Source of the DNA: Megaustenia siamemsis
Lineage: Eukaryota; Mollusca; Gastropoda; Stylommatophora; Ariophantidae
Direction: 5' to 3'
NCBI GenBank assembly: GCA_032433765.1
Contig: JAVIAB010000159.1
Span: forward strand, 744,001 to 808,000
DNA: 64,000 nucleotides
Below are positions 10,906-21,445 of this stretch, in pieces. Position 1 is the stretch's first letter. The number at the start of each line of letters is the position of its first letter. The notes under the pieces are model-generated. The model did no database searches, was not told the DNA's origin, and saw only the letters and a program-made list of their open reading frames with translations. The translations under genes were made by a program, and so were the position numbers.

Positions 10906-11455
10906 AGTAATCAAGAAAAGATCATGGTCATATGTTGGACATGTGATGAGAAGAGATAATAACTGATGGTCATATGTTGGACATGTGATGAGAAGAGATA
11001 ATAACTGATGGTCATATGTTGGACATGTGATGAGAAGAGATAATACCGATGGTCATATGTTGGACATGTGATGAGAAGAGATAATAACCGATGGTCATAT
11101 GTTGGACATGTGATGAAAAGAGATAATAACCAATGGTCATATGTTGGACATGTGATGAGAAGAGATAATAAACGAATAATAAAGCAAGCCCTCATGTGGG
11201 AAACAACAGATAAGAGGAAAGTGGAAGTCCCAGAGAGACATTGAGAAGAACATTGATGAGAGAGAGGCAAGAGCATCAGGAATCAGCTTCCTCATTGAGA
11301 TAGAGTTGCTTGCACAGAACAGAGACAAATGGTGAGATTTGATTAAAGATCTTTACAAGGATTGAAAACTGCTAGAATAAAAATTTAGATAAAGGGAGTA
11401 TCTGGGTCTATGCCCAATGGGCCGGCTATGGCTCAAAGGTCAATAGATATATGGA
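10880..11455 (+). mobile_element. LINE-G 3' end with internal tandem expansion
   Basis: Plus-strand G-family tail: WSYVGHVMRRDNN repeated, then KQALMWETTDK, REARASGISFLIEI and LLAQNRDKW in shifted frames, ending with the CTATGCCCAATGGGCCGGC terminal segment and an ATAGATAT tail. Within it a segment of about 41 bp has been tandemly amplified (separate entry). The copy is 5'-truncated and broken. Confidence 0.75.
10912..11170. repeat. Minisatellite of about 41 bp derived from LINE-G
   Basis: Six copies of a unit starting GGTCATATGTTGGACATGTG and ending AAGAGATAATAAC. The unit is a piece of LINE-G coding sequence (WSYVGHVMRRDNN) that occurs once in the copies at 14,196 and 36,134, so it was amplified here after insertion or within this lineage. 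Confidence 0.85.
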
Positions 11456-12420
11456 TAGTGATTTATCATTGTCACTAGACTTGCAAGTAATTTACATTCA
11501 TCCACCACTTAAACAGACAGCTGCCTTCATGTGAGAGTCTGGAATCCTACTCTCAAAGAGTCATGATCGCAGAAGAAGAAGAATTCATCCACCTGATTTA
11601 ATTGTTTGCTGTCCATAGTTATGTTGATTTTCTGTTTTTCTTTAGCAATGTTTATGACTACTATCGAAGCTGAAACAAAATCATGTATAAACTGAAGCAG
11701 GAATCAAGCAAAGATTCTAAACCTATACATTTATACACAAACTCTTCTAGCAAACACACAACCTGTAAGGACATAACTCATATCTTCATATTATTCTGAT
11801 GATTATAACAATACAACAAATATTTGAATTAGGCAATTCCAGAATAAGTCAATGTCAGCTTATGTCTGTATTGTTATATAAGACATGTGCATATGTCCAA
11901 TGACTGCTCTTTTTTTGTTGTCCGCACATAGAAGGATTTGAACAGGGTATGGATACAAAATGCTGTGGCATATAGGAGGCTGTGATATTTGGATCTTTCA
12001 ACCCTACACATCAGACTTGAGCACAACATTTTGGTACAAGGTTGCTTTTCCTCTTAGATCACAAATTGTTTGTCCAGACTGGTTAGATTTGGGCCTACCT
12101 CAAGTAGATTGATTAGGATCTCAGCTAACCGTTGTTCCCTGAACCTGATACAAATGGTCAGCTATGAGTCCCTGGCAACTTTCAGCCCAAGTGTTGCTGG
12201 ATATCTTGGGTCTAAAACATATGTTATAAATTAAGAAGTCAATAAATAAGTGCACTAAGTTCATGAAAGGAAAGCATAGAAACATATAAACTATAGACCA
12301 AGATGAGGAGTTCAGTGAGATATTTTGTATAAACACCATGGTAGTTATACATTTGAACAAATAAAGACAATCCACTTATTTTGTGTGTCATACACCCACA
12401 ACAAATTTACAGGCTCACAT
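11456..12420. other. Non-coding stretch including block U3
   Basis: No gene seen between 11,456 and 11,997. From 11,998 to 12,420 the sequence is a close copy of 50,080-50,496 (shared CATCAGACTTGAGCACAACA and GATACAAATGGTCAGCTATG), the anchor that precedes satellite B at both zinc-finger loci. A minus frame at 12,121-12,375 is not conserved in the second copy. Confidence 0.6.
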
Positions 12421-13323
12421 ATTCCAGTATTAGTATTATCATCTCTCATTAACTTTATTATGACACTATTCCAGTATTAGTATTATCATCTCTCATTAGC
12501 TTTATTATGACACTATTCCAGCATTAGTATTATCATCTCTCATTAACTTTATTATGGCACTATTCCAGTATTAGTATTATCATCTCTCATTAACTTTATT
12601 ATGACACTATTCCAGTATTAGTATTATCATCTCTCATTAACTTTATTATGACACTATTCCAGCATTAGTATTATCATCTCTCATTAACTTTATTATGGCA
12701 CTATTCCAGTATTAGTATTATCATCTCTCATTAACTTTATTATGGCACTATTCCAGTATTAGTATTATCATCTCTCAATAGCTTTATTATGACACTATTC
12801 CAGTATCAGTATTATCATCTCTCATTAACTTTATTATGACACTATTCCAGTATTAGTATTATCATCTCTCATTAACTTTATTATGTCACTATTCCAGTAT
12901 TATATTATCATCTCTCATTAACTTTATTATGGCACTATTCCAGTATTAGTATTATCATCTCTCATTAACTTTATTATGACACTATTCCAGTATCAGTATT
13001 ATCATCTCTCATTAACTTTATTATGACACTATTCCAGTATTAGTATTATCATCTCTCATTAACTTTATTATGGCACTATTCCAGTATTAGTATTATCATC
13101 TCTCATTAACTTTATTATGTCACTATTCCAGTATTAGTATTATCATCTCTCATTACCTTATTATGACACTATTCCAGCATTAGTATATATCATCTCTCAT
13201 TAACTTTATTATGACACTATTCCAGTATTAGTATTATCATCTCTCATTAACTTTATTATGACACTATTCCAGTATTAGTATTATCATCTCTCATTAGCTT
13301 TATTATGACTCTATTCCAGTATT
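12421..13323. repeat. 47-bp satellite B (left part)
   Basis: About 19 tandem units of 47 bp beginning ATTCCAGTATTAGTATTATC and ending TTTATTATGACACT, with G/A and T/A variants near the end. Interrupted at 13,324 by LINE-A and resumed at 13,738. The same satellite lies in the same position before the second zinc-finger exon (50,497-51,535). Confidence 0.95.
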
Positions 13324-13737
13324 CAATATTCCTATATGGTGCTGAAACATGGACATTAGACAAGAAGACAGAACAGAGAATTGAAGCCTTTGAAATGTGG
13401 ATATATAGAAGAATAGGTAGAATTGATGGAAGGAAAAGAAAACGAACGACAAAGTCTTAAAACAACTAAAAATGAAAAGAGAACTTCTGAACACAATTAG
13501 AACAAGACAAATGCGATTCTTAGGCCATGTTAAAAGACACAACAGCCTACTGAAAGTGATCCTGGAGGGGAAAATACAAGTAAAAGAGGCAGAGGCAGAC
13601 CAAGATTAACATGGACGAGTAACATCAAAAGATGGACAAATCAACCGATGACAGCCTGCACCATCAAAGCAAGAGATAGAGCAAATGGCGCTCCATGGTA
13701 GCCAACCTTCGTTGCGGAGACGGCACTCAATGAATGA
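13324..13737 (+). mobile_element. LINE-A 3' fragment in satellite B
   Basis: Plus-strand carboxy tail of LINE-A: YGAETWTLDKKTEQRIEAFE, MKRELLNTIRTRQMRFLGHV and VKRHNSLLKVILEG, with one frameshift near 13,430. ATTCCAGTATT occurs at 13313-13323 and 13738-13748, an 11-bp target-site duplication. The tail reads CACTCAATGAATGA. Absent from the paralogous array at 50,497, so inserted after the duplication or lost there. Confidence 0.85.
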
Positions 13738-13945
13738 ATTCCAGTATTAGTATTATCATCTCTCATTAGCTTTATTATGTCACTATTCCAGTATTAGTAT
13801 TATCATCTCTCATTAACTTTATTATGACAATATTCCAGTATTAGTATTATCATCTCTCATTAACTTTATTATGACAATATTCCAGTATTAGTATTATCAT
13901 CTCTCATTAACTTTATTATGACAATATTCCAGTATTAGTATATAT
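13738..13945. repeat. 47-bp satellite B (right part)
   Basis: Continuation of the array after the LINE-A insertion; units have GACAATATTCC in place of GACACTATTCC. It ends about 55 bp before the splice acceptor of the first ZF1 exon. Confidence 0.9.
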
Positions 13946-14000
13946 CTCACTTTAACTCCAATTTACTGAATATTAAACATCCACCATTTCTCTTTGACAG

Positions 14001-14065
14001 TCAAAAATATGGATATAAAGAGTTACATTCAAGTTTGCAATATAAAACAAGAGCCAGATAATGAA
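14001..14065 (+). CDS. ZF1 gene, 5' coding exon with IKQEPDNE motif
   Basis: The exon is bounded by a polypyrimidine tract plus ACAG (to 14,000) and a GTGAGT donor at 14,066. ATG at 14,009 opens 19 codons that end in phase 0 (MDIKSYIQVCNIKQEPDNE). The paralogous exon at 51,578-51,636 has the same splice sites and the same IKQEPDNE end but a different middle, as expected of a real coding exon. IKQE fits the SUMO-attachment consensus psi-K-x-E, common in zinc-finger repressors; that function is an inference. The downstream exon at 21,735 begins in matching phase. A still earlier exon may exist, because an acceptor precedes the ATG. Confidence 0.65.
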
Positions 14066-14090
14066 GTGAGTTGAATCTATCTATTTATTG

Positions 14091-14500
14091 TTTGACTGGT
14101 GATTTCTCCAATTTCCTCATTTGTTTTGAATTCATTCCATGCTATACCAAGTATTTTCCTTATACATTTATTTCGAATGCATTTAACTTTGTTTCTATAT
14201 CTTCAGTAATCAAGAAAAGATGATAGTCAAATGTTAGACATGTGATGAGGAGAGATAATAACTGAATAACAAAGCAAGCCCTCATGTGGGAAACAACAGG
14301 TAAGAGGAAAAGAGAAAGACCCAGAGAGACACTGAGAAGAACATTGATCAGAGAGGCAAGAGCAATAGGAATCGGCTCCCTCAATGAGAGTTGCTCACAC
14401 AGAACAGAGACAAATGGCGAGATTTTATAAAAGATCCTGTTCAAAAGTTTGAAAACTGCTAGAAAAATAAAATTAGATAAGAGAGAGTATCTGGGTCTAT
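14091..14500 (+). mobile_element. LINE-G copy with 5' inversion (twin-primed)
   Basis: The 3' part (about 14,196-14,500) is LINE-G in plus orientation (GHVMRRDNN-type, KQALMWETTGKRKRERPRET, then the CTGGGTCTAT terminal segment). The 5' part (about 14,091-14,195) is the adjoining upstream LINE-G segment in reverse orientation (compare minus strand 1,595-1,705), and about 10 bp are missing at the switch. That is the usual outcome of twin priming. The 3' end is interrupted by LINE-D at 14,501 and resumes at 21,408-21,445. The element lies in the ZF1 intron just after the first exon. Confidence 0.75.
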
Positions 14501-15623
14501 TGGTATTGGGTCTTTGGAAAATACACAAAGCTAAGTGGGTGTCTCCAGATCATAGAGCGGAAAATCAAATTGATCACGTATGTAATAATAAAAGTTTAAG
14601 TCATCCTTACAGGATGTGAAAGTATATAGAGGGCAGATGTAGCTTCGGATCATCATCTTCTGTTAGCCAAAACTTAAATTAAACTAAAAAGATATACTAC
14701 AACGAATAAGGGTAGAAAGTATTTCAATGTAGGTTTTCTTAAAGAACAAGGAATTAAAGATAAATTGGCAGTCACTATTTAAAACAAATACAAAGTCCTC
14801 CAACAACTAGAAAATACAATAAATATAGAAGATCATTGGAAACAGGTAAAAGATATACGGTAAGAGACATGCGAAGAAACACTGGGGAAAAGAGAACGCA
14901 AATAAGTATGGATGACAGCAGAGACCTTGGATAAAATTAAAGAAAGAAAGAAAGAACATGAAAGCAGACATAAATAAAGGCAAGACACAGGACGCTTACA
15001 CAGAGGTGAACAAAGAAGTGAGAAGATGCATTAAAAGGATAAGAGGAAATATATAGATGAACTAGCTAAAGAGGCAGAAGAAGCAGCAAATAAAAGGAAT
15101 ATGAAAGAACTAACAGTACATAGAAATTAAGTGGAAAATACAAACAGATCAATGCCTTTATTAAATCAAAGGAAGGAAATCTGCTTAGTAATATAAGGGA
15201 ACAAATGGAGAGATGGAAAGAGCATTTTGAGGAACTTTTGAACAGACCCAGCTCAAATAATCCTCCAGATATACTACCAGCAGAAGAAGAGTTACACGTT
15301 AACTGTGGAAACCAAGCATAGAAGAAATAATGAAAGCCATCAAACTATTAAAAATGGTAAAGCCACAGGACCAGATGAAATTCCTTCGGAAGCCATCAAA
15401 GCAGATATTAACACATCTACCAAGATGTAACATAATTTATTAGATAAAATTTGGGAGAGGGAAGAAATACCTAAAGACTGGAAAGAAGGTTATATGATCA
15501 AACTACCAAGAAAGGAAGTTTACAGGAGTGCCCAAATAATAGGGGAATTATGCTACTATCAGTGCAGTAAAAATATTAGGCAGAATAATTCTAGAGAAAC
15601 TAAGGGAGGCTATAGAGAAACAC

Positions 15624-16075
15624 TTGAGAGATGAACAAGCAGGTTTTAGGAAGAACAGATCATGTGCTGATCAAATAACTACTCTACGTATAATAGTTGA
15701 ACAAAGTTTAGAACTAAAATCCCCACTTTATATTGGATTCATAGATTACGAAAAGGCATTTGATAGTTTAGACAGAAGAATGCTTTGGAAGTTGCTGAGT
15801 CATTACAGAATCCCCATAAAGTTTATTAACTGATAAAAACAATGTATGAAGGAACAAAATGTAGTGTGGTGCATGAAGGACAGTTTTACAGAAGCATTTG
15901 AAATAAAGAACAGGAGTAAGGCAGGGATGACTTCTTTCTCCATTTCTCTTTCTACTGACCATAGATTGGATTATGAAAATAACTCAAAACAACAGAAATG
16001 GGATCTAGTGGTCACTGACCAAACAACTTGATGATTTAGACTTTGCTGATGATATAGCTCTCCTATCACACAGCC
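15624..16075 (+). pseudogene. LINE-D reverse transcriptase core, broken
   Basis: RT palm and fingers of LINE-D copy 1. The catalytic motif A is present as GFIDYEKAFDS (frame 15,624-15,833), followed by a frameshift, and motif C as DLDFADDIALL near 16,030-16,060. The stretch in between (about 15,840-16,020) contains shifts relative to the full-length copy at 31,321-34,536. It would polymerise element cDNA at a nicked target in an active element; this copy cannot. Confidence 0.75.
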
Positions 16076-16109
16076 ATCAACAGATGCAGGATAAAATGAG
16101 CATACTTAT
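16024..16109 (+). repeat. 86-bp duplication flanking the hAT, left copy
   Basis: CAACTTGATGATTTAGACTT through AGCATACTTAT. The same 86 bp recurs at 18,089-18,174 with one visible mismatch (GATGAT versus GAGGAT). Each is LINE-D sequence around motif C. Confidence 0.9.
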
Positions 16110-16112
16110 GAG

Positions 16113-18088
16113 TAGGGGTAGGATTTTCATGAAATGTCATATTTTTTTCCTGAAACATATTTTCAGTTTTAAGTTAATTTCTACATGTTTCAAGCATTTC
16201 TGAACAATTTTAAGCTGTTTTTATTTGTCATATAAATGCACATTTTGACCATAATTTTGATGAGGTCATATTTTGCCTGAAATTGGAGATTTAGGTCATA
16301 TTTTGGTCATATTTTGCATATTTTCTGGTGTACTCAACTTTCTGGTGTACTCCGTTTGCTTATCAATGTTAGCACATCTTAAACTATGTTTAGAGACAAA
16401 TTGTGAGGATTGGCTATATTTCTGAATGTGTGTATTAGTGAATATGCATGTGTGTCTTTCATGTGACTGTAGGGAGGGGAAGACATCAGTGAACTCTTTG
16501 ATGTCAGTCGGCATCTGAGAATAAAAAAGGGAGTGACATCCGCTCAATACTTCAAAAGAATTTTCTGGGTTTTGTTTCGAAAGTAAATTGTAGGAAACAA
16601 TTTCAAATGTTTCAACGTCAGGAGCGAATATTCCTGGATTTGTTAAATCTTCCAGTTTTCAATTTAAAACCGTTTGGCGCTCATTTGTATGTTACAATTA
16701 TTAATTTGCCATTTGCAACAGTGACTGACTACATGATCTTGTGCTCTAGCTCATAGTTATATAATAGTTATATTGTTTATGGTTGATTCACTGGAATAAC
16801 TTTGCTTTACAATGCCTAAAGTGTCTAATTCTAATGGTGCAAAGTTGCGTAAATTTGTGCAGGAATTGGTTCAAAAGTATTTAGTACCGATGGAGAAATA
16901 TTGTACTGTACACTGTGTGAGGTCAAGGTTACAGCTGGAAAACGGTTTAATGTGCACCAACATTGCAATACTTCTAAACATATGAAATGTTTAAGTAGAC
17001 TTTCTGAAATGGAAGAAGACAAAGTTTATTACTTGAAAAATGTTCTGCTACTTCCTCTTCTTCTTCGGGAACACATAGACCGGTTTTTATAAAGATTTGT
17101 GTCATATGATGGTTTCATCAAATATCCCTTTAATAAATTGAAAAATCAATATTTCCGACAATTTCTGGAGAAATACACTAGCCATCCTATCCCAGATGAA
17201 TCTACTTTAAGGAAAAATTATCTCTCCAAATGTTATGAGGACATGTTAATAAAATTAGAAATTCTATTGCAGATAACAAGATATGGGTTTCCTTAGACGA
17301 GACTACTGATGTAGATGGCAGGTTTGTCGCAAATGTTATAGTTGGAACTTTAAAAGGAGATCAACCAGGAGAAAAATTTGTCCTTAACTGTGAAGTTCTT
17401 GAAAGAACAAATCATACCTCCATAGCTGTTCTATTTGATAATTCCATGAAGCTGTTGTGGCCAAATGGAATAGAAAGAAATAATATCCTTCTATTATAAC
17501 AGATGCTGCTCCCTATATGAAAAAGGCTGCTAAAGGACTTCAAATTCTCTACCCGAAATTGATCCATATTACTTGCTTGCTCATGCACTGCATCGAGTAG
17601 CTGAGGAAGTTCGAGGAAATTTTCCTGATGTGGACAAGCTTATTTCAAATGGGAAAAAAATATCATCAAGGCTCCTCTTCGAGTACAAAAATTCAAAGAA
17701 GAAGCTCCTCAACTACCACTTCCTCCACAACCTATCCTTACATGTTTGGGTACATGGCTGGACGCTGTAGAGTATTACTGTGAAAACTATTCAACACTGG
17801 ATAAAATATTTAATGCCCTAGACAAAGACGACGCAACATCAATACAAGCAGTGCAAAGCTTATTTTCTACCAGACTATCACAAAATCTGACTTATATAAA
17901 GTCAAACTTTTCTGCAATTTCAAAAGCAATAAAACGTCTGGAAAGCGAAGGGTTGCACTTTATGATGCATTAGATATTGTGAAACAAATTCAAACAGAAA
18001 TAAATGGATCACGTGGTGAAGTAAGCAACAAGATTAAAGTAAATTTAGAAAGTGTTCTTCATAGAAATTCTGGTTATTTCTCATTGTG
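16113..18088 (+). mobile_element. hAT transposon, 3' end missing
   Basis: The left end TAGGGGTAGGATTTTCATG fits a hAT terminal inverted repeat, preceded by CTTATGAG, a possible 8-bp duplication. About 700 bp of AT-rich non-coding sequence precede the transposase frame that starts near 16,812. No matching right terminal repeat exists: the element stops at 18,088 against a second copy of 86 bp of LINE-D. Confidence 0.7.
16812..18080 (+). pseudogene. hAT transposase (CGGBP1-like/DUF659 type), truncated and frameshifted
   Basis: DNA-cutting transposase of the hAT superfamily. An N-terminal C2HH finger is visible (CTLCEVKVTAGKRFNVHQHC then NTSKH) at about 16,900-16,980. The first catalytic Asp region WVSLDETTDVDGRFVANVIV lies near 17,285-17,345, then ALHRVAEEVRGNFPDVDKLI at about 17,585-17,645 and AVEYYCENYSTLDKIFNALD at 17,765-17,825. 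The middle order matches hAT proteins with DUF659 followed by the RNase H-like insertion domain. At least five one-base shifts break the frame, and the carboxy-terminal hAT dimerisation region is absent because the element is cut at 18,088. The related human gene CGGBP1 derives from this type of transposase, but this is a plain transposon remnant. Confidence 0.8.
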
Positions 18089-18174
18089 CAACTTGATGAT
18101 TTAGACTTTGCTGAGGATATAGCTCTCCTATCACACAGCCATCAACAGATGCAGGATAAAATGAGCATACTTAT
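18089..18174 (+). repeat. 86-bp duplication flanking the hAT, right copy
   Basis: Second copy of 16,024-16,109. LINE-D continues from it without a gap (AAGAGATCACAACAGCTAGG). Confidence 0.9.
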
Positions 18175-18601
18175 AAGAGATCACAACAGCTAGGACTGAA
18201 GATTAATAGAGATAAGACCAACATTATGAGAATTAATACAGTTGACAATAACCAAGTAAAACTAGGGGAAATACCTCTACAAGACGTACAATCTTACATA
18301 TATCCGGGCAGTAATATAGATAAAGAGGGAGGAACAGAAAATGATACCAAAATACAGATATCAAAAGCAAGAGGAGCTTTCATTGCACTGGGAAACATAT
18401 GGAAATCCAAAGAAATTAGGTTAAATACAAAAGTAAAAATTTTCAACTCAAATATTAAGTCGGTCCTATTACATGGCTGTGAAACATGGAGAACAACAAA
18501 ATGACAATCACGAAGATACAGACTTTCATTAATGGATGCTTACGCAGAATAAAAGGATGGAAATGGCAGGACAAAATCACTAACATAGAATTATTGAAAT
18601 G
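18175..18601 (+). pseudogene. LINE-D reverse transcriptase, post-motif-C part
   Basis: A frame at 18,226-18,504 (MRINTVDNNQVKLGEIPLQD, QSYIYPGSNIDKEGG, KISKARGAF-like, LLHGCETWR) is the thumb and connection region of LINE-D, followed by a shifted frame with INGCLRRIKGWKWQD. It stops at TATTGAAATG, the target site of LINE-E. Confidence 0.75.
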
Positions 18602-19004
18602 CTGCACTTTAAACTATGCGCTAAGCAGGCTAAGGATGCCAAATGGGATGACTTCTGTAAAAAAGTGTGCTCAGAAAAATAGCTCGCCACATTCTGGCGC
18701 TTTCATCAGTGCATGAATGGCACACCATGACACAGAGGCACACAAGAATTCCAGAGCACAGGCCGGATATATGGCACAAATCTGATGAGAGCAAAGGGAA
18801 GGCCCTGCTTGCCCGCTACATTGAGCAGACGGACCAAAGAAATGAGGCTGTAAGAATGAGGATACGGGGATCGCTGTCAAAATTGTGTAAGGATGTAGGG
18901 CTGGAAGATGATCTCACAATCACAACCGATACCATTCGCACAACACTGCTCCTGGTCCAGATGGTGTTCGGTACGATGACATAGGCAATTTAGCTGATGA
19001 CAAC

Positions 19005-20172
19005 TTGACAAAACTGGCCAATGAGTTTAATGCCAGTATTCGGAGTGGCCAGATTAAGGAGGAGTGGCTACTCAGCTACTTACTACCGCTACCGAAGCCA
19101 AACAAGGACCATTCTCAGATCAGTGCCTACAGAATCATCACAATGCAGAACACTGCGGGCAAGCTGCTGGAGAAAATAGTTGCCCATGTCCTCACCTGTC
19201 ACCTTGAACAGAAACGCGTATTCCCACCACACTTGGAGGTTATAGATATAACAAAGAGACATGGCTCAATGCAGCAGTATTTGCCGATGACGCCTTCGAA
19301 GGCTTCCACAGACGAGAGGAGACATGTGCTGCTGCTATAGATCTGGAGGATGCATACAACAGGGTACCATTTGAATATCTCATGCATATGCTCCTCAAAC
19401 TGGTGGTGAACCCCTTCCTCATTAGATGGATCGCCGTGGCACTTCCGAGCCAACATCCATTTGCCCAGGGCTGCCACAAGGTTCACCATTGTCACCAGTT
19501 CTATTTAACGTGTACACAATAACGATCACGGAACAACAGCTGGATGGGAGTGGAAGAACTATGACTTTTGCTGATGATATTCTGGTATATCGACAGGGAA
19601 GAGACAGACGGGGAATCACCTCCACAATGCAAGACGAACTCGATTGCCTTTCTTCCTGTGTGGGGTTTCAGGTGCCTTGGTTAATCCTAATAAAGCATCA
19701 GTTTCATGGTTCTCCCTTAACAATCATATCGTTAATACGACCACACCGATAGTACGAATGGGAGCTGATGAGGTGACCAGGGACAAGTTGATGACATACC
19801 TCGGAGTTAAGTTTGATCGCAGCCTGTGTTTTCGGGACCACGTCGACCATGTGATAACAAAATCCCGTAAAGGATTAGCTGCCTTGAAGGTCATGGCAGC
19901 TGCCAACATCGAGCAGAGGCTACTTACTCTTCTGTTCCAGGGATTAGTACTCGCACCATTCGAGTATGCGTTGGCAATTCTCACTGTCAGTATGACTCAA
20001 ATTGATAGGCTGGAGAAAATACAAAATGAGGCCATGCGCATTATCCTGGGATGTATGCGGGACACTCCCTGTGTAGCAATGAGGTATCTTCTTGACTTTC
20101 CAACCATGGATGACAGAATCAAGATCTGGAGGGCACGACATACCTTAAGATTAGTACAGATACAGAACATCC
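19005..20172 (+). pseudogene. LINE-E reverse transcriptase
   Basis: Fragmented RT domain in three frames: LLSYLLPLPKPNKDHSQISA and AGKLLEKIVAHVL (19,005-19,340); DLEDAYNRVPFEY-like motif A near 19,340-19,380; GLPQGSPLSPVLFN and MTFADDILVYRQGRD (19,426-19,752), where FADD is catalytic motif C; then VNPNKASVSWFS and TYLGVKFDRSLCFRDHV (19,644-20,172), the LGV thumb region. The key motifs are all present but at least three frameshifts separate them. The order and spacing are normal for I-like RTs. Confidence 0.8.
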
Positions 20173-20173
20173 A

Positions 20174-20996
20174 TTGCACCACGTGCTCAACACAGAGAAA
20201 GGTGCCAAGCTAAAAAGAGACAAATCATGGGTGGACCGAGCAGAAGATGTCATCAAACAGGTCTGTGGGCTTACCAATATCAGCGTTGGTGAGGGGTGGA
20301 TACCAGTGCCTACATCATTCAAGGGGACTTTCTCATGTATTGTCACACTCGACAGGAAAAGTAGGGAACAGAACCCTGTCGTTGTTAATGCTGAGGTCAA
20401 CGGTCTCATCTGCGATAACACCGATGAGAAAGATGCAGTCATCTATACAGACGGATCTGTAAGACGACACCAAAGAAGTGCATGGGCATTTACAGCATGC
20501 TCGGCAGGCAGAATAGTCAAGGAAGACAGTGGTGCATACGTCATGACCACGAGTAGCATGACAATGGAGGCGATGGCAGTGACCAAGGCAAAAATTATTA
20601 GAGTCACAAGACTACACCCACGCATGTATACTGAGCAATTCGATGAGCATGATAAAAAAAGTGGAGGCGGGCTCTGTACGCATGCAATGGGTAGAGTCGT
20701 TGCAGAAATCAAAAATACGTAAGGTCACCTTTGTCTATGTCCCTGGACATGCGGGAGTACAGGGTAATGAAAGAGCAGACAGGTTGGCTAGCTGCACTGT
20801 CGTTGAGGATGGGCAACTAATGGATCGGGCGGACATCATCAATGCCCTCCGAGATGTGGGAAGAGCACATGACTTCGACAAATACAGATCCACATCACTT
20901 CTTCGGATGATGGAAATGGGAGTTAAGATGGGCACAGCCAGAAATGAGAAACTTAGTGGCTGTATAAGAAGACTTATCAACCAACATAGAACTTGA
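20174..20996 (+). pseudogene. LINE-E RNase H domain
   Basis: DAVIYTDGSVRRHQRSAWAF holds the first catalytic Asp (TDGS), SSMTMEAMAVTKA the catalytic Glu, and VYVPGHAGVQGNERADRLAS the HxGxxGNxxAD motif. One frameshift near 20,640-20,720 separates the last part. The domain degrades RNA in RNA-DNA hybrids during element copying. After it comes a tail ending in GCIRRLINQHRT. The same tail, less complete, is at 55,560-55,940. Confidence 0.85.
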
Positions 20997-21104
20997 GTCA
21001 TCAGTCGCTGGACACTGAGGGAATTGCTGAGGAGGGGATCTGAGCACCTATGGACATGTTTGGAGTGCAACAATGATGACCGCAAATAACTCAATATGGA
21101 AATG

Positions 21105-21445
21105 TACCAGTCAAATACCAGTGGATAAAGAGATACAGTGAAGACGATGGCGCTGGATAGGACACACACTACGGAAGCCAACTGAGAGTATACACAACAG
21201 GCCCTTTTTTGGAATCCCCAGGGGAAAAGACAAAGAGGAAAACCGAAGAATTCTTGGAGAAGACAGATAGAAGCAGAGATGAAGGATAGGGAAAACTTAG
21301 AATGAACTTAAAAGAATGGCAAAAAACAGAATGACTTGGAAAGTGTTTGTTGAAGACCTATGCTCCACTGGGAGCTAAAAAGGTACAAGAAGAAGATCTG
21401 GGTCTATGCCTTATGGGATGGCTATGGCTTGAAAGGTCGATAGAC
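21105..21445 (+). mobile_element. 3' ends of LINE-D copy 1 and of the host LINE-G
   Basis: LINE-D resumes after LINE-E with its carboxy tail (ETVKTMALDRTHTTEAN-like in broken frames; compare minus strand 31,390-31,620) and 3' UTR CTCCACTGGGAGC, ending in AAGAAG at 21,395. From 21,396 the LINE-G terminal segment continues (CTGGGTCTATGCCTTATGG) and ends with TCGATAGACAGAC. The intron sequence of ZF1 resumes at about 21,446. Confidence 0.75.

Larger units (their letters stand above)
18602..21094 (+). mobile_element. LINE-E, RNase H-bearing non-LTR element inserted in LINE-D
   Basis: Flanked by TATTGAAATG (18592-18601) and TATGGAAATG (21095-21104), a 10-bp target-site duplication with one mismatch. 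It encodes RT followed by RNase H in the same orientation as the host LINE-D and ends in a TAACTCAA tail. RT plus carboxy-terminal RNase H is the arrangement of I-like LINEs (I/Nimb group). It is 5'-truncated: no endonuclease domain is seen. A second fragment is at 55,510-55,945. Confidence 0.85.
14501..21395 (+). mobile_element. LINE-D copy 1, interrupted by a hAT and LINE-E
   Basis: Starts in the middle of the APE endonuclease (pieces like VSPDHRAENQIDHV), continues through the RT domain (EQAGFRKNRSCADQITTLRI, GFIDYEKAFDSLDRRM, LDFADDIALLSHSHQQM) and ends in the carboxy tail and an AAGAAGAAG tail at about 21,393. ATCTGGGTCTAT at 14489-14500 and 21396-21407 is a 12-bp target-site duplication inside LINE-G. 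The hAT lies at 16,113-18,088 and LINE-E at 18,602-21,094; the LINE-D sequence resumes after each. The coding frame is broken at many points. Confidence 0.85.

Noticed and set aside
12121..12375. 84-codon minus-strand frame with hydrophobic segment
   Set aside because: Not preserved in the closely similar second copy at 50,200-50,470.
19199..19495. Minus-strand frames over LINE-E
   Set aside because: Shadows of the RT domain; the sense strand carries recognisable motifs.
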